Source: Rhizomys pruinosus
Lineage: Eukaryota; Chordata; Mammalia; Rodentia; Spalacidae
Assembly: GCA_009823505.1 (NCBI GenBank)
Contig: VZQC01002907.1
Location: forward strand, 833,258-897,257
Direction: 5' to 3'
Length of the DNA stretch: 64,000 nucleotides
The notes under the pieces are model-generated. The model saw nothing but the letters and a program-made list of their open reading frames with translations, was not told the DNA's origin and did no database searches. The first letter of the stretch is position 1. Each line of letters opens with the position of its first letter. Below, piece by piece: positions 46,773 through 57,389 of the stretch. The translations under genes and the position numbers were made by a program.

Positions 46773-47585
46773 AATACCAGATGATAAATACCAAAGATCA
46801 TTATTTATGTATGATCATTGTACATATGTAAGGCTTTATTTCAGTATAATAAAAATAGCAGTACTGCTTTTAAGCCATGCCCAAGCCCCTGACAGGGAGA
46901 TAACATGAGACTCAGTAGCTGTTGAATTGTAATGGTCTTACAGTTGAGGTTGTTTCTTCATTAGATGTACTTTTGGGTGTGTAAATAGCAGTGGTTATTT
47001 CATAAGCAAATTGCCGTTGGATGTTAAATTGCAAAGGTTAACAGCAAATAAAGACCTCATGAGATGGAAAAGAAAAAAGTTAACTTTGTATTCAATATAT
47101 TAAGATAATGAATTTTTATTGAAAAATTCAAGCAGTTTATATTCTGTAAGGACAATAACAATACTTGAAATTTCTTCAAACTTTTGAATGACAGACATTG
47201 TCATATTATTTTATAAAGGAAAAAATTTTTTTTCATAGTAGAGACAGGTTTTTAGAAACTCTGCGCACTAGCATAATCAGCAAAGTGTTCATGATCCTTT
47301 ATTCAAAATAAATACCAAATATTTCCCTTTTTTCCCAAATATTTCCTAGATTCCTACATTTAAATATCTCCTCACAGTTTTGTAATTAAAAATTTCATAT
47401 ATCAATAATGTATTGAAAGAAAATAATACTTTCTTAAATAATTAGTATAGAATATGTGCTTATTGAGTACTGCACAAGTTTTCAAACCCCTTTGAAGTAG
47501 ATTGAATACTAAGTAAGCACATTAACACAGGGCCACATCTTCAGTCTCCTTAGTTTATGTTATAGCCGCCTGAACAGACTTAAAG
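46773..47585. other. Unique AT-rich intron
   Basis: No repeat or exon recognised. Confidence 0.5.
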
Positions 47586-47594
47586 ATAGCATCC

Positions 47595-47766
47595 ATGTCA
47601 GACGTGGTGGTGCACGCCTTTGATCCCAGTACTCAGGAGGCAGAGGCGGTGGATCTCTGTGAGTTCAAGCCTAGCCTGGTCTACAGAGCGAGTTCCAGGC
47701 CAGCTGGGGCTACAGGGAGACCCTGTTTCAAAAAGACCAAAAAAAAAAAAAAAACAAAACACACAC
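47595..47766 (+). mobile_element. B1 SINE
   Basis: tcagacgtggtggtgcacgc to an A-tail plus ACAC. Target duplication atagcatcc (47586-47594 and 47767-47775). Confidence 0.92.
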
Positions 47767-47794
47767 ATAGCATCCTTTGAAAATGCAGTCTGAT

Positions 47795-48000
47795 TGAGAG
47801 CACTGGCACTGGCTGCTCTTGCAGAGGCCTCAGGTTTGAATCCCAGAATCCACAAGGCAGCTAACAACCATCTGTAACTCCAGTTCCAGGGGATCTGACA
47901 CCCTCTTCTCACCTCCATGGCCACTGTGTGAGATACTTACATACTTACATACATGCAGGCAAAACACTCACACAAAATAAAAATAATCAATAAAATATTT
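47795..48000 (+). mobile_element. 5'-truncated B2 SINE
   Basis: It starts at gattgagagcactggcactg, inside the tRNA-like part, and ends aaataatcaataaaatattt. Confidence 0.8.
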
Positions 48001-48250
48001 TAGAGTACAAAGAAGAAAAAAGAAATGCAGTTGAAAACTCAGTTTAACAAAGATAGAATAATGTAGCATAGATTCGCATTAAACTGGTAGTTTTTACGTT
48101 ATCTAATTAATCACTGAGTAGTTTACCATTTCAGATATTCTGTAATTACTTGTGAATTCCCTGGGATACTTCAGTGCACAACAACCATGCTCATGTTGTA
48201 AAGAGTAAGATTAATTGTAAGAATTCAGAGGTACCTGACCCCAATTAAAA

Positions 48251-48252
<2 letters not shown>

Positions 48253-48303
<51 letters not shown>

Positions 48304-48326
48304 GCACGCACGCACACACACACACA
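48253..48326. repeat. (TC)n(CA)n compound microsatellite
   Basis: About 48 bases of CT followed by CACG and CA units. Confidence 0.97.
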
Positions 48327-48362
48327 GAATAGACATTTAACAAAGTGATACAACACTAGTCA

Positions 48363-48593
48363 CCAGATGGAAATCTGTTCTAGTTTGCTCTTTGTTGCTT
48401 TGATAAAACACCATCACCAAAGCAACTTGCAAGTTACCATCCATTATTGAGGGAAGCCTGGACCAGAATTCGAGGCCAGAACCTAGAGGCCAGGACTGCA
48501 CAGAGACCATGGAGAAACACTGCTTACTGGCTTCCTCAACTGAGGACTTGCAGTGCCCTTTTCCAAGTGTGCCAGTTTGACCATCAAGATTAA
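48363..48593 (-). mobile_element. LTR-like element, ERVL class
   Basis: tctagtttgctctttgttgc tttgataaaacaccatc and ccatggagaaacactgctta match the arrangement at 34848-35165. Confidence 0.55.
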
Positions 48594-49033
48594 GTGTCGC
48601 ACCACCACTGCAATAAAATACTTGTGAAAATTCAACTAATAGGAGAAAAGTTTGCCTTAGCTTATGATTTCAGATATTTCTATGGCTTCCGTCCTTGATG
48701 GCCTGGCCTGGTGCTTGTGACAAGATAAGATGGAGAAGACAGGTAGCAGAGGAAAGATGTTCATGTTCCTAGCAGCCAGGACCTAAAGAAAGGGGGATCC
48801 AGGGCTACCATCTCCTTCAAGGGCATACGGCTAATGACCTCACTTTCTTCCACCAGACCCTACAACCTAAATGTTTTACCACCTCCCAAAAGTACTATCA
48901 CCTGGGTACCTTCTTTTTAACGCTTAAGCCTTTGGGGAATATTTAAGATCTGAACCATAGTAAATGCTCATACTCATAGTACCACTTTCTTCCTCCTTCC
49001 CCATGTCAACCTTTCCTTTCCTTTTCCTTTCCT
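48594..49033 (-). repeat. Left arm of a large inverted repeat
   Basis: Reverse-complementary to about 49935-50376 with only scattered mismatches. Most of the arm looks like a MaLR-type LTR (ending about 48960), but about 50 bases of non-LTR flank and the start of a TTCC tract also match, so it is a duplicated segment and not two independent LTRs. Confidence 0.85.
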
Positions 49034-49144
49034 TCCTTTCCTTCCTTTCCTTCCTTTCCTTCCTTTCCTTCTTTCCTTCCTTCCTTCCTTCCTTCCTTCC
49101 TTCCTTCCTTCCTTCCTTCCTTCCTTCCTTCCTTCCTTCCTTCC
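49012..49144. repeat. (TTCC)n microsatellite
   Basis: TTTCC/TTCC units grading into pure TTCC, at the inner edge of the left inverted-repeat arm. The right arm keeps only a short GGAAA counterpart. Confidence 0.96.
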
Positions 49145-49309
49145 AAGATAATTGTGTTTTAAAACATGTTTTTAAGACTCACTTAAGAGAAACTATTTAA
49201 GGGCACAGAATTCTGGGCCCCTGCTGGGTATTAGAATGGCCTTCACTGTTCATCCTGTGACCACTGGCAGTTCTCCATTTCCACATCTGTAAAATTGCCC
49301 ATCTATATT

Positions 49310-49640
49310 TGTTGTTGCTCTATTCACAATAGCAAGGAAGCAGAACTATCCTAGATGTACATCAACAGATAAATGGATAATGAAAGTGTAGTACAGATAC
49401 AGAATGGAATATTATTTACCTGTAAAGAAAACTAAAATCATGAAATTTGTAGGAAGATGGGTAGACTTAGAAAGTGTAATATTAATGAGGTGACCCAAAT
49501 TCAAAAAGAAAAAAAACCCTACACATTCTCCCTCATATGTGAATCCTAGCCTATAATGTACAAATGTATATATCTACACAGATGTATAGGCATAGTAAAA
49601 AATGAGAAAGCAGACCAAGGGAGGGTTATATTAGGTAACA
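49310..49640 (+). mobile_element. Old L1 ORF2 3' fragment
   Basis: tgctctattcacaatagcaa, agatgtacatcaacagataa and gaaatttgtaggaagatggg match the L1 ORF2 end. It lies in the spacer of the inverted repeat. Confidence 0.75.
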
Positions 49641-49934
49641 AGGAAAGACAGATTCAGGCCAAAGGATGCTTGAGTCATGGAAGAAAATATAAAGTTTAAT
49701 TTTCTTCTAGTTTTAACTCTGTCATAGTTTTGTCCTTTTTGTGGTTGATACATGAATTCAGCTTTCTGAGTATTCACGTTGTTGTACTGCAGAAGAATCC
49801 AATATGTATTATTCCTTTGAGGCAGTGATTGTGGAAGTTGGCCTTCTTTTAATTGCATTGGTACAATAGGCATTAGACACAAATAGTCACTGAATACATC
49901 TGCTGCACTGACCCACTTAGAAAAAGTGGAAAAA

Positions 49935-50376
49935 AAAGAAAAGGAAAAGGAAAGGATAGGGTGACATGGGGAAGGAGGAAGAAAGTGGTACTATGAGTAT
50001 GAGCATTTACTATGGTTCAGATCTTAAATATTCCCCAAAGGCTTAAGCGTTAAAAAGAAGGTACCCAGATGATAGTACTTTGGGAGGTGGTAAAACATTT
50101 AGGTTGTAGGGTCTGGTGGAAGAAAGTGAGGTCATTAGCCGTATGCCCTTGAAGGAGATGGTAGCCCTGGATCCCCCTCTCTTTAGGTCCTGGCTGCTAG
50201 GAACATGAACATCTTTCCTCTGCTACCTGTCTTCTCCATCTTATCTTGTCACAAGCACCAGGCCAGGCCATCAAGGACGGAAGCCATAGAAATATCTGAA
50301 ATCATAAGCTAAGGCAAACTTTTCTCCTATTAGTTGAATTTTCACAAGTGTTTTATTGCAGTGATGGTGTGACAAG
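49935..50376 (+). repeat. Right arm of the large inverted repeat
   Basis: Inverted copy of 48594-49033; the spacer is about 900 bases. Example mismatch: ctaaagaaaggggg on the left against ctaaagagaggggg on the right. Confidence 0.85.
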
Positions 50377-50508
50377 TGTTTGTTTGTTGATTAGTTTTAT
50401 AGCTGAAATTTTTTCAATTTTTCTTTTTGATGTTAGAATGACTATATCAAATCATTTTATTTTGGTGCTATTTAATATGTAAACTATTGCTATATATAAA
50501 AGTATCTT

Positions 50509-50751
50509 TTTATTTTTAATTTTATTTATTTCTGTATGTGTATCAATGTACTATCTGCATGCAAGTCTGTGCACCCGTGTCGTGCAATGCCGCGGAGGTC
50601 AGAAGAGGGTCTCGGATTCCCCTGGAACTGGAGTTCTCCTGGAATTGGAGTTTTAGACGGTTTTCGGCCGCCATGTGGGTGCTGGGGATCAAACCCGGGT
50701 CCTCTGTAAGAGCAGTCGGCGCTCTTAACCGCTAGGCCATCTCTCCAGCCC
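50509..50751 (-). mobile_element. B2 SINE, young duplicated-motif type
   Basis: Antisense, full-length, ending aggccatctctccagcccc. Confidence 0.94.
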
Positions 50752-51130
50752 CATATTGTCTATTACTAAATTCAGGGTTTTGGTTGTTGTTTTTATTTGT
50801 TTTGTTTTGTTTTGTTTTTCTGAGGTAGAATCCTCCCTTGCAGGTGTAGTCACCTCTTCAGTAGTGCTTTCTCACAGATGGTTTTATTAGACAAATAAAA
50901 GATGTGAAATTCTAGCCCCAGAAAGATGATTCATTCCCTGGACAGTCTTGGGGGAACTTCCTTAAACCCTCTGGGCTTCTAGTTTCTTTCTTTCTTTTTT
51001 TTTTTTTTTTTTTTTTTCAGTTCAATTTAGACTCATTCCTCCATCGATGCCCACCCCTCAGCCCCTCCCCCCATCAGAGCTCATGGACTCTGTCATACAC
51101 AATCCTGTCTTGCATCTTTTTCTCAGTCTT

Positions 51131-51380
51131 ATTTTTTTTGTTGTTTAATTTTATTTATTTCTGTATGTGTATGAATGTACTGTCTGCATGCAAGTCTGTG
51201 CACCCGTGTCGTGCAATGCCGCGGAGGTCAGAAGAGGGTATCGGATTCCCCTGGAACTGGAGTTCTCCTGGAATTGGAGTTTTAGACGGTTCTCAGCCAC
51301 CATGTGGGTGCTGGGGATCGAACCTGGGTCCTCTGTAAGAGCGGTCGGCGCTCTTAACCGCTAGGCCATCTCTCCAGCCC
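51131..51380 (-). mobile_element. B2 SINE, young duplicated-motif type
   Basis: Antisense. Target duplication tttctcagtctt (51119-51130 and 51381-51392). Confidence 0.95.
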
Positions 51381-51763
51381 TTTCTCAGTCTTTTACGACC
51401 TTTTTTGGAGCACAGGTTTACTGTTTTGGTCAGTTCTTTGAACAGGTTTTTCTCTCTCTTTGTTCCCATTTGATTTTATATTATTCCAAAATATGCATAT
51501 ATACACTCCACACATAAATCAAAGTTACAAAGTCTGAAAATAAACAATAGGTTAATTCCAAAGTACATTTAGAGATTCACATTTTAACAGTAGAGTTGCA
51601 TGCATGTAAAAAGAAGTATAACTTTACATTCTTTTTTTCTAGAATATGAACATTAGTATTCCTGTATGATAGAACATACCATAGGATTACATAAGGATAA
51701 ATTATGAATGGTTGTAGCATGTATCAATAAAAAGAGAAAATATCATTTTACAAATATTTTTTC

Positions 51764-51910
51764 TTTGGTCTTTTTGACACAGGGTCTCCCTGTAGCTCCA
51801 GCTGTCCTGGAACTCGCTCTGTAGACCAGGCTGGCCTTGAACTCACAAAGATCTGCCTGCCTCTGCCTCCTGAGTGCTAGGATTAAAGGCGTGCACCACC
51901 ATGCCCGGCT
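51764..51910 (-). mobile_element. B1 SINE
   Basis: ggtctttttgacacagggtc to caccaccatgcccggct. Flanks tttacaaatattttt / tttacaaatttttt. Confidence 0.93.
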
Positions 51911-51919
51911 TTACAAATT

Positions 51920-52162
51920 TTTTTAAATTTTATTTATTTATTTTTATGTGTGTGAATGTGCTGTCTGCATGTAGGTCTGTGCACCCGTGTCGTGCAATGC
52001 CGTGGAGGTCAGAAGAGGGTGTCATTTCCCCCTGGAACTGGAGTTCTCCTGGAATTGGAGTAACAGACGGTTCTCGGCCACCATGTGGGTACTGGGGATC
52101 GAACCCGGGTCCTCTGCAAGAGCGGTCGGCGCTCTTAACCGCTAGGCCATACCTCCAGCCCC
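51920..52162 (-). mobile_element. B2 SINE, young duplicated-motif type
   Basis: Antisense copy directly after the B1, ending ccatacctccagcccc. Confidence 0.93.
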
Positions 52163-52178
52163 CTACAAAATATTTTTA

Positions 52179-52236
52179 ACTGGGGCTGGAGAGTACATTC
52201 ATACACATACAGAAATAAATAAATTTTTTTTAAAAA
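52179..52236 (+). mobile_element. B2 SINE reduced to its two ends
   Basis: ggggctggagag (first 12 bases of B2) is joined directly to tacattcatacacatacaga, the B2 3' end and tail. About 190 internal bases are missing. Flanks ttttaactg / tattaactg suggest the element arrived in this form. Confidence 0.8.
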
Positions 52237-52249
52237 GTATTAACTGTTA

Positions 52250-53060
52250 AATATAATCTTTTTTCTTTTTACCAAAAGATGTTATGTTTTCCCCAAGGAA
52301 GTGCTTGAAGGTTCCTCCTTGGCAAACCCAAACAACCATCAATCCTGCCCCTGTGCTCCACACTGGGGTCCTCTCCCCATGGTCACCCAAACGAGGTCCA
52401 GCAAGCATGCGTCTTGATCTTCCTTCACTGGCCTCCGTGACATAGCCTGGGTAGTCAAACAACAGCAGTCTACACTCTGAAGAGGCTGAAATCCCAGTAG
52501 CCACTCAGTCTACAAGCTGGATATCTTAGTAGTCCCTATCTGGCATTGAAGGTTTGAAGGATTCTCAAGTTTTATATCTGAAATACAATTTCTCAGACCT
52601 TACTGATTATTTATTTCTGGTTATACTTTCCTTTTGGATGCTTAAGACCACACAGTCAGCCCAGATTAACCAAGGTTTCTGTTTTCTCAAGGTCAGTTGA
52701 GGATCTGGTCCTCAAGGGTCACTTGGGGTTTTTTTGGCTGTGGCGGGGGTGGGGTGGGGGAGGCCCTGGCTCCTTTTAGTTTTTCAACCACCAGTTCCAT
52801 CCACTTGAGGACACAATTAGGTCTTACTAGACCAGGCTTCTCTCTTTTAAGTATGAACAGACTTTCCTCCTTATAGGGTGGACACTGGCTGGAGTCCCAT
52901 TAGTGGATCTCCAAGACCTCCCCGCACAGGGAAGACTGGTGGTGGAAGACTCACATTTGCAGGACATTTCAGGAGATGCCCCCATGCATATTCCCCTGAG
53001 ACTTAATTGGCCTCTGAGGGCAAGGAACAAAGATATCCCTTGGGCCTCTAGTTTCTTTGT
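52250..53060 (-). mobile_element. L1 3' UTR fragment
   Basis: Reverse-complementary to the 3' UTR part of the L1 at 59840-60640, sharing for example ggatctggtcctcaa, acttgaggacacaatt and a G-rich stretch at 52740-52765. Confidence 0.8.
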
Positions 53061-53597
53061 GTGTGGAATGAGAACACTGGCTCTAACAGGGAAAGTAGAC
53101 AGGTAACACATGCAAGTAATTCATAAAATTATATAAGCAGGTTACTAAAAAAAAAATCTTACGTTGTCTCACCTATGACAAAAGTTAAGTTTAAATAAAA
53201 GATACCTTTCTGAAAATCTGTCAAAAGTAGCAGAGGTATAATACCTAGCACCAGGATAAGGAAACAAGGCACACTTAGTGTGTGTCATACCCAGAGTTCA
53301 CTCTTCAGCAGCAAACATGAAAATAAGCATAAAATGAACAAGTCAAGAAGCAAGTCATCTTGGATGTTATCAGATAACACAGTAAAGCTGTGCAGGGTGT
53401 AAGTGGTCATACTTATCAAAAGCTTAAAAATTCATATAATGTTGGCCTTATAATGTACTTCAAAGATACTCTCTTGAGATTTTAGGTTAAGTACATGGCT
53501 GCCCTAGTAATTTCATAGACAGCATTAGAGACTCCAGCTAGTTTTCTCTATCCTATAGTAAATAAATTCTAAGAAATAAATATGTGATTCACAATAG

Positions 53598-53662
53598 GTA
53601 GCTGCATAGGTGGATGGATGGGTGAGTGGGTAGATGGGTCGATGGAAGAATGGATGGATGAT
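53598..53662. repeat. (TGGA)n imperfect repeat
   Basis: ggtggatggatgggtgagtg and later units. Confidence 0.85.
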
Positions 53663-53669
53663 GTGGAGG

Positions 53670-53812
53670 AGAGGTTTGTGGAGACAGGATATCTCATAGC
53701 CCAGGTTGGTCTTGTGCTCACTATATAGCTGAGGATGACCCTGACCTCCGGTCCTCCTGCATCTCCATCTTGTGTGCTGAGATTCCAGGCTTGTGCTGCC
53801 ATGCCTGGCTTA
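53670..53812 (-). mobile_element. Old B1 SINE
   Basis: gtggagacaggatatctcat to gtgctgccatgcctggctt. Confidence 0.7.
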
Positions 53813-53814
53813 CT

Positions 53815-54600
53815 CTTTTTTTTTCCCCCTGTAAGAAGCTTCTCTTGCTACGAGCAGGTAGAACAAAGTCCTGCTAAGGGAAGGGGAACACAGTGGCTAC
53901 CTGTGGTCACTGTGGGGAACTGACCCCTCAGTGCAGAGGTCAGTTGGTTACTTTTGTAACTCAACCTGAGAGGTACTGCCAATGCAGGTCCTTAGCCTGG
54001 GAAGCAGAGCATTTCTTGTTTGGCCATGTTTTTCCACCTGCCCAAAGGCTGGTGGTGTATGGACAGGAATTTCAGGCTGATGGCTGATGGCCTATCTTTA
54101 GCCTATACCCATTCAAAATTCACAGGTTGGTGACATGATTAGCCTCCATCCAACCCCTTGATAGCTTACTTATGCTGGTGGTCTGATAGAACCCCGTCCA
54201 ACCCAGTAGCCACCAGCACTCAAAATCCAGGCCTCCTTCAGGCTGGATGCTCACAAAATAATGACCAGGAATTCTGTGTAAAGATGGTAATGGAGAATTC
54301 AATTTATTGCCTGCTGCAAGTCACTTTTATCAGCAAAATGATGTCAGCTCCTAGACCCAATCACAGGACCCCCCCCCCCCGTTTTGTGCCACTGTATACT
54401 GCTGCTCTGCCTTGCATCATGTGCCTGGGCCATGTTGCTTGCTCCCTCTTAGGGCGGGTTCAGAGGAATCCCATGACTCCCACATTGTGCCCTGAGAACT
54501 AGCCTCTAATTCCAACTGGATCTTCCCACACTCCATCTTTGTTTTATATGAAAGGCAATGTCACATAATTTTAAAAAGACACAGACAGGGTAACTTTTTA
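53815..54600. other. Intron sequence of unknown origin
   Basis: No SINE recognised. Short overlapping frames, none with coding character. A C10 run lies at 54370. Confidence 0.4.
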
Positions 54601-54611
54601 AAATAAATATT

Positions 54612-54831
54612 AATATTTTATTTATTTTATGTGTATGAGTGTATTACCTGCTGGTATGTAAGTGCACCCATGTCATGCTATATGTCCGTGGAGGTCAGAA
54701 GAGAGTGTTAGATCCCATGGAACAGGAGCTATGGTCAGTTGTAAGCCAACATGTAGGTGCTGGGAACTGAACTGGAGTCCTCTGTAAGCGCAGCCAGTGC
54801 TCTTAACCACTAAGCTCTCTTTCCAACCCCC
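54612..54831 (-). mobile_element. Old B2 SINE
   Basis: ttatgtgtatgagtgtatta to aagctctctttccaacccc. Confidence 0.82.
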
Positions 54832-54861
54832 CAAATAAAAATGTTTTGGGTTTTTTTTGAA

Positions 54862-54863
<2 letters not shown>

Positions 54864-54912
<49 letters not shown>
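54864..54912. repeat. (GT)n microsatellite
   Basis: About 24 units, at the 3' end of an antisense B2/B3-like SINE. Confidence 0.97.
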
Positions 54913-54915
<3 letters not shown>

Positions 54916-55262
54916 CCACATATGTGTTCCCACGGAAGCCAAAAAAGCTGTTGGATCACCTGGAAGCTGCAGTGACCAGTGGTTGTGAACAGCCTGACAT
55001 GGGTGTTGGGCCAAACTCAGGTCCTCTGGAAGAAAAACAAGAGCTCTTACCTGCTGAGCCATCTGTCCAGTTCAGAGGTTTCAGAAAGTATTTTATATCT
55101 GGGAGGTGCATGTGAGTGCAAGTGCCTGGGGAAGCCTGCGGCATCAGATCCCCTGTGCTGGAGTCACCGTGGCTGTGACCTGCTAGATGTGAGTTCGGAA
55201 ACTATGCTGGGGTCCTCTGCATGAACAGCCTGCTCTCCTGCCTGCGGGGTATCTTTCTGGCC
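54913..55262 (-). mobile_element. Two old B3/B2-like SINEs
   Basis: One copy ends ctgctgagccatctgtccag (about 55071). The second runs from about 55090 to 55262 (tcagatcccctgtgctggag, tatctttctggcccc). Confidence 0.6.
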
Positions 55263-55527
55263 CCTCTTTTTGTTTTGTCTGTCCTCTTCACTGCACAGTA
55301 TTCTGAAGTCATGAGGCTGCCTCTTCCCAAGCTCCGCTCAGGCCCATTCTTCCCTCTGCTGCTCTCCCTGTGAAGCATTCTATTCATTTATATTCCAGGC
55401 TTAGTGAATGAGAGAAAAGAGACTGACAGAAAGACACAGTGAATCACGGCATCTATCTTTCATCAGTTTTTCAAATATTACAGAAGCATCCTCTCTGGAA
55501 ACAGGATCCCACAGTTTCAAACAACAA

Positions 55528-55620
55528 GCTTCTCTTGGTCTACAGAGCAACCTCCAGGCCACCTGAGACTAAAGGGAGACCCTGTCTCAAAAAAACCAAA
55601 ACCAAACAAACAAAAAAGTT
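55528..55620 (+). mobile_element. B1 3' half
   Basis: cttggtctacagagcaacct to aagggagaccctgtctcaaa and an A-rich tail. Confidence 0.75.
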
Positions 55621-55688
55621 AATACTTCTAACCTAATTCAAAGTACTTCTGTAATATATTTAAGAAAGGTTTTGTTTGTTTGTTTACT

Positions 55689-55830
55689 TTTCTTTTTGAG
55701 ACAGGGTCTCCCTATAGCCTTAGCTGGCCTGGAACTCATTCTGTAGACCAGGCTGGCCTTGAACTCAGAGATCTGCCTGCCTCTGCCTCCCAAGTGCTAG
55801 AATTAAAGGCATGTGCCACTATGCCCTGCT
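55689..55830 (-). mobile_element. B1 SINE
   Basis: tctttttgagacagggtctc to gtgccactatgccctgct. Confidence 0.9.
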
Positions 55831-55932
55831 TAAAGATGGCTCTTAGCCGCCGTGTGGGTGCTGGAAATCGAACCTGGTTCCTCTGTAAAAGTAGTGGGTG
55901 CTCTTAACCACTGAACCATCTCTCCAGCCCCA
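55831..55932 (-). mobile_element. B2 5' part
   Basis: aagatggctcttagccgccg to accatctctccagcccc. Only the tRNA-like half is present, abutting the B1. Confidence 0.8.
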
Positions 55933-56023
55933 AGAAGGGTTTTTTTTTTTTTTTTTAAAAACGTCGCTTACTCTACCAGTTGATGCCTGGAATATCCGAG
56001 TATCATAAAAAATAATATTGCAG

Positions 56024-56256
56024 GGGCTGGAGAGATTGCCTAGTGTTAAGAGCCGACCGCTTGCAAACCGCGGTTCGAATCCCCATGCAACCCCAGGCGG
56101 CGTGAAACCTCTTACATCCAATTCCGGAGAACTCCAGCTCCAGGGGAATCCGCACCCCTCTTCTACCTCCTCGCATTGCACGACATGGGTGCACAAAACC
56201 ACATGCAACAATACACTCATACACATTTAACTAACTAAATAAAAAAAATAAATAAA
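56024..56256 (+). mobile_element. B2 SINE riddled with small deletions
   Basis: It belongs to the young duplicated-motif type but has many 1-3 base losses, e.g. agagccgaccgcttgcaaac in place of agagcgccgaccgctcttgc. Flanks aaataatattgcag / aaataattatgcat. Confidence 0.88.
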
Positions 56257-56418
56257 CAAAATAATTATGCATACTCAGCTATTTTATGCATGTTTCGATT
56301 AATCTGAGTTATGTTATTACTAAATTAGTTATGGTTGTTACCAATTTTGTTTATTCCACTTACTCTTGAAATTTTAATGACAATTTTTACAATTGTATGA
56401 TCCAGTGATGTACTTCTT

Positions 56419-56643
56419 GATTTTTTTTTTTTTTAATTTATTTATTTATGTGTAAGAATGTACTGTCTGCATGCAAGTCTGCCACGGAGGTCAGAAGAGG
56501 GTCTCGGATTCCCCTGGAACTGGAGTTCTCCTGGAATTGGAGTTTCAGACGGTTCTCAGCCGCCATGTGGGTGCTGGGGATCGAACCCGGTCCTCTGCAA
56601 GAGCGGTCGGCGCTCTTAACCGCTAGCCATCTCTCCAGCCCCC
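56419..56643 (-). mobile_element. B2 SINE, young type with deletions
   Basis: Antisense. Target duplication ccagtgatgtacttct (56402-56417 and 56644-56659). It lacks about 20 bases near the usual gtgcacccgtgtcgtgcaat and has two single-base losses. Confidence 0.92.
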
Positions 56644-56754
56644 CCAGTGATGTACTTCTATGAAAACAAAATTTATGAAGCTAATGCAGAATGTTTTGGG
56701 GAAGGGATATCAATAAGTCATTAGAAAATTGCTGTTACTACAGCTAGGTTCAAG

Positions 56755-56850
56755 TCCTGGAAGCTGAGGCAGGAAATTGGCTTGAGCCTAGGAGTTTGCA
56801 GCCTGCTTGGGCAACATAATGAATCCTTATCTCCAAAACAGACAAGGAAA
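56755..56850 (+). mobile_element. Possible ancient 7SL-derived monomer
   Basis: tggaagctgaggcaggaaat ... tgggcaacataatgaatcct looks like a proto-B1/FAM-type sequence. Confidence 0.4.
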
Positions 56851-57059
56851 TGGAAGGGGAGGTTGATGTCCTTAAGTTAGGTAAAAGAAAATTTTTTTAT
56901 ATTGCCATTTTTAAATTCAAAGTGCTTAAAACTGGAATTAATTTTAAATATCCTTAAGATATTTCTATGAAGCCAGCATCATTCTAATACCAAAACCAGA
57001 CAAGGACGCAACCAAAAAGGAGTCTCATTAATGAACTCAGATGCAAAAATACTCAACAA

Positions 57060-57303
57060 GGGGCTGGAAAGATGGCCTAGTGGTTAAGAGCGCCAACCAC
57101 TCTTACAGAGGACCCGGGTTCGATCCCCAGCACCCATATGGCGGCCGAGAACCGTCTGAAACTCCAATTCCAGGAGAACTCCAGTTCCAGGGGAATCCAA
57201 CACCCTCTTCTGACCTCCGCGGCATTGCACGACACGGGTGCACAGACTTGCATGCAGACAGTACATTCATACACATACAGAAATAAATAAAATTAATAAA
57301 AAA
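57060..57303 (+). mobile_element. B2 SINE inserted in L1
   Basis: Target duplication aaatactcaacaa (57047-57059) / aaatcctcaacaa (57304-57316). Duplicated-motif type. Confidence 0.94.
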
Positions 57304-57389
57304 AAATCCTCAACAAAATACTTGCAAACTGTATACAGACCCACATCAAAAAGATCACCCACCATGATCAAGTTGGATTCATACCAGAG

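Noticed and set aside
48964..49200. 78-aa frame rich in FLPS repeats
   Set aside because: Translation of the TTCC microsatellite.
54867..55115. Cysteine/valine-rich frame
   Set aside because: Produced by the (GT)n microsatellite and an adjoining SINE.
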